Assembly (NCBI GenBank): GCA_965209065.1
Contig: OZ242373.1
Location: 1,178,001-1,242,000, forward strand
DNA from: CBDBUR01 sp965209065
GTDB lineage: Bacteria > Pseudomonadota > Alphaproteobacteria > JAPOUT01 > G958296285
Length of the DNA: 64,000 bases
Direction of reading: 5' to 3'
The position numbers and the translations under genes were made by a program. Below the pieces are notes generated by a model, which saw only the letters and a list, made by a program, of their open reading frames with translations, had not been told where the DNA came from and made no database searches. Positions 10,201-19,200 of the stretch are shown here, piece by piece (position 1 is the first letter of the stretch; every line of letters starts with the position of its first letter).

Positions 10201-13200
10201 CGCTTTCAATAGAGAAGCCAGCGAACGCACCGCCGGCTATGGCTGAATCATTAGCAATCAGCTCCATAATGTTTATATCGTTTGCGTTTGCGTTATAGGT
10301 AAGCACGAGAAGCTCGAACCAGTTGCCGGCGTCTGACGGCATCAGCTGGGTTAGGTCGGTGCCGATGTATCTCACGCGGGGCTTCGCGATGACCGATAGC
10401 GTGAAAGTGGCAGGTGCGGTGTTGCTAAGCTCAAAGACTGCCGCGCTCTGCGTTAGCGTAGCGGTAGCGGCGGTGATGGTAGGCTTACCGCTTGCCCCTT
10501 CGGTGAAAATTATCGCGCCTGTGCCAGCGTTAATGCCAGCAGTGAGTCTCAATGCCCCCGTCTCTAAGTCGAAGCCGCCTTCGAGCGTGATGTTGCCTGT
10601 GGCTTCAATGGTGAGGTCTTGCCCCTCTCCGCTTGCCCTTACTTGCGCGGTGGAGGAGGTCAAGCTCACTGCCGCGCCTCTTATAATGGTGGGGGTGTCG
10701 GTAGCGAAGTCTATTGTTCCCCCTGCGGTGAGCGTGATGTTGTTGCCTGCTATCGTGCCGCCCACGTTATTGATGTCGCCACTTTGAGAAGTAAGCGTGA
10801 GGTTTCTGCCCTCGCTCACCATCCACGCGGCAAAGGTTAAGCCTTCGGTTCCGGTATGGGTGAGGGTTAGGTCGTCAGTTAGCAAGCTGGTGGGCGCGGG
10901 GTTTTGCGCGCGGTCGCCAGCGAAAGTGAGCGCGGCGTTGCCCGTGCCGAGGTCATAGCTGCCTGTCATCGTCAGCACGCCTGAAGCGTCAAGCGTGAGG
11001 TCTTGGTTGCTTGTTGCGCCCTTTGTGCGGGTGCTGAGAGTGATGTCCGCGGCGGTTATCGTGGTGGCTTTATCGCTGGCGAAGCTTAGTTTTGCATCAA
11101 GCTCATCGCTGGCGTTAATATTTAGATCCTTTCGCTCGGTGATATTGCCGTCACCATCTACCAATCCTACCTTTATTACGCCGCCGAGCGTTATGTTGCG
11201 CACACTGATATTTGTATCTTTAGTGAAAATAATCTCCCCACCCGCGATAAGCGTTAAATCTGTATCCGTGGAATCACCATCATGAATAAAAATATAAGAC
11301 GCGCTAATCGTGATATTGCCCGAAGCGTTGAATGTGATGCCATCGCTAGCAAATTGAAGGCCGGGACCAGGGCTTTCCTCTGTAAAGTTATCTTCTGAAG
11401 TCGCCGTGAGAGTAATGTTGTTCGCTTTTATCGTATAGAGATCTCTGCCCTGACTTGATGCAATGACAGCAGCTCTTATGGTTAAGTTGCCGCGCGTTAT
11501 GTCGTCATCAGCATTGCCTAGATTTATACCTGCCAGAGTAACGATACCCGTTTCAGCAATAAGCGTGAGGTTTCTACCAGCACCCTCCATCCACGCGGCA
11601 TAATCTAATCCTCCAGTTCCGGTATACGTGAGGGTCAGGTCATCGGTCAGCAGCTCATCGGGCGCGGGGTTTTGCGTGGTCGTGCCAGCAAACGTAAGCG
11701 AAACATCGCCCGTGCCGAAGTTGTAATTGCCGTTCATTGCCAGCACACCCGAAGCGGTAAGGTTGAGGGCTTGATTGGGCGCGGGCTCGCTCGCCGTGGC
11801 TTGCGCCAGCGTGGAAGTGAGCGTTATATTGGTTGCCGATAAAGTGGTGGCGGCAGCTCCATCAAAAAGCAGTGCGCCCGCTTGAGCGATTAAAATTATA
11901 TCCCTGACCGCAGGGGTTGCAGTCGGCACGATGATGTTCGCCGTGGTTGCGCGGACCGACAAATCCTCCCCCGCGACCATTATCCAGCTGGGAATAGTGA
12001 AGTCATCAGCGCCGCTATAAATAAGCGTTAGGCGGTTGCGCGTAATGCCGTCAAGCCCAGTGGGCGCGTTGGCGGGGAAACTTTCGGCTTCAAGAGTCAA
12101 ACTGCCCGTGCCGAGATTAAAAGCACCGCTAAAGCTAATCGTGCCTGATGGCTTAAGCGTGAGGTTGCGGTCGCTTGCCGTTGGTGTGCCGCCAGTAGAA
12201 GCGAGCGTTATATTGCCAGCCGTGAGCGTGGTTGTTCGCGCGGTTGAAAAGTTTATCGGCGCGCTGGCACCTGAAGTCATCATAATATCACCGCTGCCTG
12301 TATCAAACGTGCCGCCGAGTGTTATCGTGCCGCTTGCGGTGAGCGTGAGGGCTTGGTCGCTTGCCGCACCCTTTGAGGGGGAGAGCAAAGTTATATCGGC
12401 GGTAGTTATTGTGGTGGCTTTATCGGTGGCGAAGTTTAGCCTCCCTCTTGCGTCTAGTAATAAATTATATTTTATGCTTGCGTCTGCTGATTGCACATTT
12501 ACCACACCGCCGAGCGTGAGATTGCGCCCACGGATATTTGTATCTTTAGTGAAAAGAATTTGCCCGCCGGCGATGAGCGTTAAGTCCTCTGGGTCGTCAC
12601 CAAGAAAAAAATCAATATAGGAGGCGCTAATCGTGATGTCCTCCGAAGCATCTAGCACTAAGCTCCCTCCATCAGCGCCAATGGCGGCAGTCTCAGTTGT
12701 AAAGTCACTTTCGCTAGTCGCCGTTAGGATAATGTTTCTAGCTTTTATCCTATAGGTGCCACCATTGCTAGGACTAATGTTCACTCCACTTATGTTTAGA
12801 TCGCCACGCGTTATGTCGTCATCAGCATTGCCTAGATTGATATTTGTCAAATTAAAAACACCGCCATTTTGCGAAATAAGTGTGAGGTTTCTACCCTCGC
12901 CCGCCATCCACGCGGCATAATTTAAGCTTCCAGTTCCGGTATGCGTGAGGGTTAGGTCATCGGTCAGCAAGCTGGCGGGTGCGGGGGTTTGCGCGGTCGT
13001 GCCAGCAAACATAAGCGAGACATCGCCCGTGCCGAAGTTGTAATTGCCGCTCATTGTCAGCGCGCCCGTTGCGGTAAGGTTGAGGGCTTGGTCGCTCGCC
13101 GTGGCTTGCGCCAGCGTGGAAGTGAGGGTTATGTTGGCGGCTGATATAATAGTGGCGGCACTTCCATCAAAATGAATTGCGCCCGCCACTGCGTTTATGA

Positions 13201-16200
13201 TTAAGTCGCCATCGCCAAGTGCTATAGAGGTTGGCACGACAATGTTCGCCGTGGTTGCGCGGACAGATAAATCTTCGCCGTCAGCAATTATCCAGCTAGG
13301 AATAGTGAAGTCATCATCGCCGGTATAAATAAGCGTTAGGCGGTTGCGCGTAATGCCGTCAAGACCAGCAGGCGCGTTGGCGGGGAAACTTTCGGCTTCC
13401 AAAGTCAAACTGCCCGTGCCGAGATTAAAAGGACCACTAAAGCTAATCGTGCCTGATGCGGTGAGCGTGAGATTGCGGTTGCTCGCCGTGGGTGTGCCAG
13501 AGCGGGACTCGATTGTTATATTTCCACCGGTGAATGAGGTCTCGCGTTCGGTTGAAAAGCGCAAGAGCTCTACTCCATTTTCTACCAGAATATCACCGGT
13601 GCCTGTATTAAAATGCCCGCCAAGCACCGCACCGCCGCCGAAGCCAGAAGTAGGGTCAATCGTGAGGTTTTGGTTGCTCGCCGTGCCTGCGCTGGGGGAA
13701 ATCAGCGTTATACCTCTGGCTCTTATGATGGTGGCTTTATCGGTGGCGAAGTTTATTCTCCCTTTCGCCTCTATCTTTAGGTCTTCCCATGTGTTGACTT
13801 TGGGGTCTGGGTTTGAATCCACCTTTATTGTGCCGCCAAGCGTGATGTTGTTCGCAATAATATCTGTATCTTTAGTGAAAAGAATCTCTCCGCCGGCGAT
13901 AAGCGTTAAGTCCTGCGGGGCATCGCCAATAAAGAAATCAATATGGCGCGAGCTAATCGTTATATTGCCCGTAGCATCTAGCGTTAAGTTCCCTATAGTA
14001 GATTGAAAGCCCGCACCATCCTCGCCAGCGAGGTTACTTCTTGCTGTTAGGTTAATGTTGTTGGCTTTTACCGTAAAGGTGCCACTACCATCTACAGCAA
14101 TAGAACCTCCTTTTAAGATGAGGTTGCCGCGCGTTATGTTGGCATCAGTATCATCACCGAGATTAATACCTGTAAAAATAATAATGTTGCCACTTGTAGA
14201 AATAAGCCTGAGGTTTCTACCCGCACCTGCCATCCACGCGACATAATGTAAGCTCCCAGTTCCGGTATGGGTGAGGGTTAAATCATCAGTCAGCAAGCTG
14301 GTGGGCGCGGGGGCTTGTGTGTGGTCTCCAGCAAACATAAGCGCGGCATTGCCCGTGCCGATATCGTAATTGCCGCTCATCGTCAGCAAGGCGGTGGTGG
14401 TGAGGTTGAGGGCTTGATCGCTCGCCGTGGCTTGCGCAACCGCCGAGCCGAGCGTTATGTTGGCAGCCGATAAAGTGGTCGCGGCACCTCCATCAAAAAG
14501 AAGCGCACCCGCCATAGCGTTTATGGTTAAATCCGCAGTGCCAAGCGCTATAGACGTTGGCACGGCAATGTTGCCCGTAGTTGCTGTAATCGATAAATCC
14601 TTGCCGTCAGCAATTACCCAGCTGGGAATAATTAAGTCGCCCGAACCTGTATGGGTAAGCACCACGTTGCCGTAAGTGAATTCATTCAAACTTGCCGGGG
14701 CAGGGAAACTGCCGCTTTCTAACGTTAGGGTGCTCGTGCCGATGCTGAAAGAGCCGCTCAAGGTGAGCTCGCTTGATGACGTGAGCCTGAGCGTGAGGGC
14801 TCGGTTGCTCGCCGTGGGTGTGCCGCCAGTAGAAGTAAGCGTGATGTTGCCGCCAGTGAGCGTGGTAGCGCGCGCGGTTGAAAAGTTTATCGGCGCGCTC
14901 GTGCCCGAAGTCATCGTAATGGCACCCGTGCCAGTGTCAAACGCGCCGCTAAGCGTTATCGTGCCAGTTGCGGTGAGCGTGAGAGCTTGGTTGCTCGCCG
15001 TGCCCTTCGTGGTGGAGTTCAAAGTTATATCCGCCGCGCTTATTGTGGTGGCTTTATCTGTCGCGAAGTGTGTTTTTCCATTCGGCTCACTGCCATTTCT
15101 GATATTTAGATTATGTTTAACTTTATTGCCATCTCCATCTACTGATTCCACTTTTATTGTCCCGCCAAGCGTGACATTCAGCCCGCTGATATTTGTATCT
15201 TTAGCGAAAACAATTTCTCCGCCGGCGATAAGCGTTAAATCTTGCCCGAAGGTGTCAGTCATAAAATCAATATGGCGCGAGCTAATCGTGATATTGCCCG
15301 TAGCATCTAGCGTTAAGCTCCCTGAAGCAGATTGAATGCCCGCATCATCGCTAGCGCCTTCACTTCTTGCCGTTAGGATAATGTCTTTAGCTTTTATGAT
15401 CCATGTGTCATCACCATCTACGCTAATAGTATTCCCTTCTATGGTTAGGTCGCCACGCGTTATGTTGTCATCAGTATCATCACCTAGATTAATATCTGCC
15501 AACCTAAAAATATCGGCATTTTGAGAAATAAGCGTGAGGTTTCTACCAACGCCAGCCATCCACGACCCGACATAAAAAAGCCCTCCAGTTCCGGTATACG
15601 TGAGCGTGAGGTCATCGGTCAGCAAGCTGGTGGGTGCGGGATTTTGATTCTGTCCGCCACCGAACATAAGCGAAGCATCGCCCGTGCCAATATCGTAATT
15701 GCCGTTCATTGCCAGCACACCCGAAGCGGTGAGGTTGAGGGCTTGGTTGCTCGCCGTGGCTTGCGCCAGCGTGGAAGTGAGCGTTATGTTGGTTGCCGAT
15801 AAAGTGGTCGCGCCATCTCCATCAAAAATAAGCGCACCCACCATAGCGTTTAGGGTTAAATCGCCAGCGCCAAGTGCTATAGAGGTTGGCACGATAATGT
15901 TTCCCATAGGTGCTGTAACCGATAAATCCTTGCCGTCAGTAGCTACCCAGTTGGGAATAGCAACATCGCCCGAACCCGTATAAGTAAGGCTTGTGCTGGC
16001 GCGCGTGAATTCGGTTAAGCTTGTTTGCTCCGAGAACGTTTCGCCGTTTAGCATGAGGTTGCCCGCGCCGGTGTTAAAAGAGCCAGTCAAAACAAGTATG
16101 CCCGATGGCTCTAGCGTGAGGTTGCGGTCGCTCGCCGTTGGTGTGCCGCCAGTAGAGTTAAGCGTGATGTTGCCGCCAGTGAGCGTGGTGGCGCGTGTGG

Positions 16201-19200
16201 TTGAAAAGTTTATCGGCGCGCTCGCACCCGAAGTCATCATCATAGCACCGGTGCCAGTATCAAACGCGCCGTCAAGGGTTATTGTGCCGCTTGCGGTAAG
16301 CGTGAGGGCTTGGTCGCTCGCCGTGCCTGCGCTGGGGGAGGTGAGGGTGATGTCCGCGCCGCTTATCGTGGTGGCTTTATCGGTGGCGAAGTTTATTTTT
16401 CCTTCTATGTTTAGCGATAAGTTATATTTTGTGCTTGCGTCTGCTGATTGCGCCTTCACCATACCGCCAAGCGTGATATTTTTCGCGAGGATAGTTGTCT
16501 CTTTAGTGAAAAGAATCTCCCCGCCCGCGATAAGCGTTAAGTCCCGCGGTGTGTCAATAAAAAAACTAATATGGCGCGAGCTAATCGTGATACTGCCCGA
16601 AGCATCTAGCGTTATGTTCCCTAAAACAGATTGAAAGCCCGCATTCTCTCCAGCCGCTTCGCTTCTTGCCGTTAGGGTAATGTTGTTGGCTTTTATGGTC
16701 CATGTGCCACGATCTCTTACACCAACAGTATTCGCTTCTATGGTTAGGTCGCCACGCTCTATATTGTCATCAGTATCATCGCCTAAATTAATATCTCCCA
16801 AATTAAAAATGACGCTATTTTGAGAAATAAGCGTGAGGTTTCTACCTGCACCAGCCATCCAACCCGCATAAGATAAGCCAAGTGTGCCAGTATGCGTGAG
16901 GGTTAAATCATCAGTCATCAAGCTAGTGGGCGCGGGGGCTTGCGCGGACGTGCCACCAAACGTAAGCGAAGCATTGCCCGTGCCGATATCGTAATTGCCG
17001 TTCATCGTCAGCAAGGCGGTGGCGGTGAGGTTGAGGGCTTGGTCGCTCGCCGTGGCTTGCGCCAGCGTGGAAGTGAGCGTTATGTTGGTTGCCGATAAAG
17101 TGGTAGCGGCAGCACCATCAAAAATAAGCGCACCCGCCATAGCGGTGAGCGTTAAGTCGCTAGTGCCAAGTGCTATAGACGTTGGCACAATAATGTTGCC
17201 CGTAGGTGCTGTAGCCGATAAATTCTCGCCCGCCACAGCAACATCAATAATCCAGCTAGGAATGGTGGCGTCCCCCGAACCCGTATAAAGAATGCCGATG
17301 CCGCTTCGGGCGACACGGTCAAGCCCCGCCGGGGCGGCGGCGGCGAAAGTCTCGCCACCAAAAATCAACCTGCCCGTGCCGAGATTAAAAGCACCGCTAA
17401 AACTAATCGTGCCAGAAGCATCTAGCGTGAGGTCTTGGTCGGTCGTGGTATTCGCGGCAAAGGAGTAGAGAGAGATATCCGCGCCGCTTATCGTGGTGGC
17501 TTTATTGGTGGCAAAGTTTGTTACCCCACCTATTAAATTTGTATTGATTGATAAGTTATGTCGTGTGGTTATGCCGCCGTTAGTCGATTCCGCCTTTATT
17601 GTTCCGCCAAGCGTGAAATTGCCCGCGAGGATATTTGTATCTTTAGTGAAAACAATCTCCCCGCCCGCGATGAAAATTATATTCAGTGATGCGTCTAGAG
17701 CAAAATCAATATGGCGCGCGCCTATGGTGATATTGCCCGAAGCATCTAGCGTTAAATTTCCTTGGTCAGACCAAATGGCAGCACTAAATTCCGTTCCTGT
17801 TGAACTTGCCGTTAGGGTAATGTCTTTAGCTTTTATCGTAAAGGCATTATTGGCAGCAAAATTAATTGATACCGCTCTTATGGTTAGGTCGCCACGCGCT
17901 ATGGAGTCATCGGCATTGCCTAGATTAATACCTCGCAGCCTATTAACTTGACTACCTTCCGCTATAATTGTCAGGTTTCTACCGGCGGCAGCCATCCACG
18001 AAGCATAGTTGAAAAAGCTATTTGCCGTAGTTTGCGTGAGCGTTAAGTCATCGGTCAGCAAGCTGGTGGGCGCGGGGGCTTGCGAGCTGTTTCCACTGAA
18101 AGAGAGTGCCGCATCACCCGTGCCAATGTTATATCTGCCGCTCATCGTCAGCAAGCCAGTGGCGGTGAGCGTGAGGTCTTGCCCGCTCGCCGTGGCTTGC
18201 GCCAGCGTGGAAGTGAGCGTGATATTGGCAGCCGATATAGTGGTCGCGGCAGCACCATCAAAAAGCAGCGCGCCCGCCATAGCGGTGAGGGTTAAGTCGT
18301 TCGTGCCAAGCGCTATAGAGGTTGGCACAATGATGTTCGCCGTAGGTGCTGTAACCGATAAATCCTCGCCGCCAAGCGCGGTAGCAATAACCCAGCTAGG
18401 AATAGTGAAATCTCCCGCGCCAGTATAAAGAATGCCTATGCCGCCGCGCGCAATGTTAGCAAGAAAAGCAGGCGCAGAGACGGGGAAGGTTTCGCCGCCC
18501 AAAACCAAACTGCCCGCACCCAGATTAAGCGAGCCGCTAATGCTAATCGTGCCTGATGATGTAAGCGTGAGGCTTTGGTCGCTCGCCGTTGCCGTGCCGC
18601 CAGTAGCGGTGAGCGTTATATCGCCACCGGTGAGCGCGGCGGCGAGCGTGGTTGAAAAGTTTATCGGCGCACTCGCACCCGAAGTCATCATCATAGCACC
18701 CGTGCCGCTATCAAACGCGCCGCCAAGCGTTATCGTGCCGCTTGCCGTTAGCGTGAGGGCTTGGTCGCTGGCAGTGCCTTTCAAGAAGGAGAGCAAGGTT
18801 ATATCTGCCGCGCTTATCGTGGTGGCTTTATCGCCAGCGAAGTTTATGCTTCCGTTATTAGCGAAGTTTATGCTGGTGTCAATCTTTAGGTTGTGTTGCA
18901 CACGATTGCCAGCATTATCCTCCGATTCCGCTTTTATTGTGCCGCCGAGCGTGATGCTCCTCCCGCGAATAATTGTGTCTTTAGTGAAAACAATCTCCCC
19001 GACCGCCGTAAGCGTTAAATCTCTCGAATCCTCAACAGCAAAATCAATATGAGATGCGCTAATCATAATTCCGCCCGAAGCGTCTAGCGTTATGTTTGAA
19101 GAAGACTTGATGCTCGCGCCGTCACTCAAAAAGCCAGCCTCTGTAGTCGCCGTTAGGCTAATGTCTTTGGCTTTTATCGTCCAGTCGCCGCCGCCGCGCG

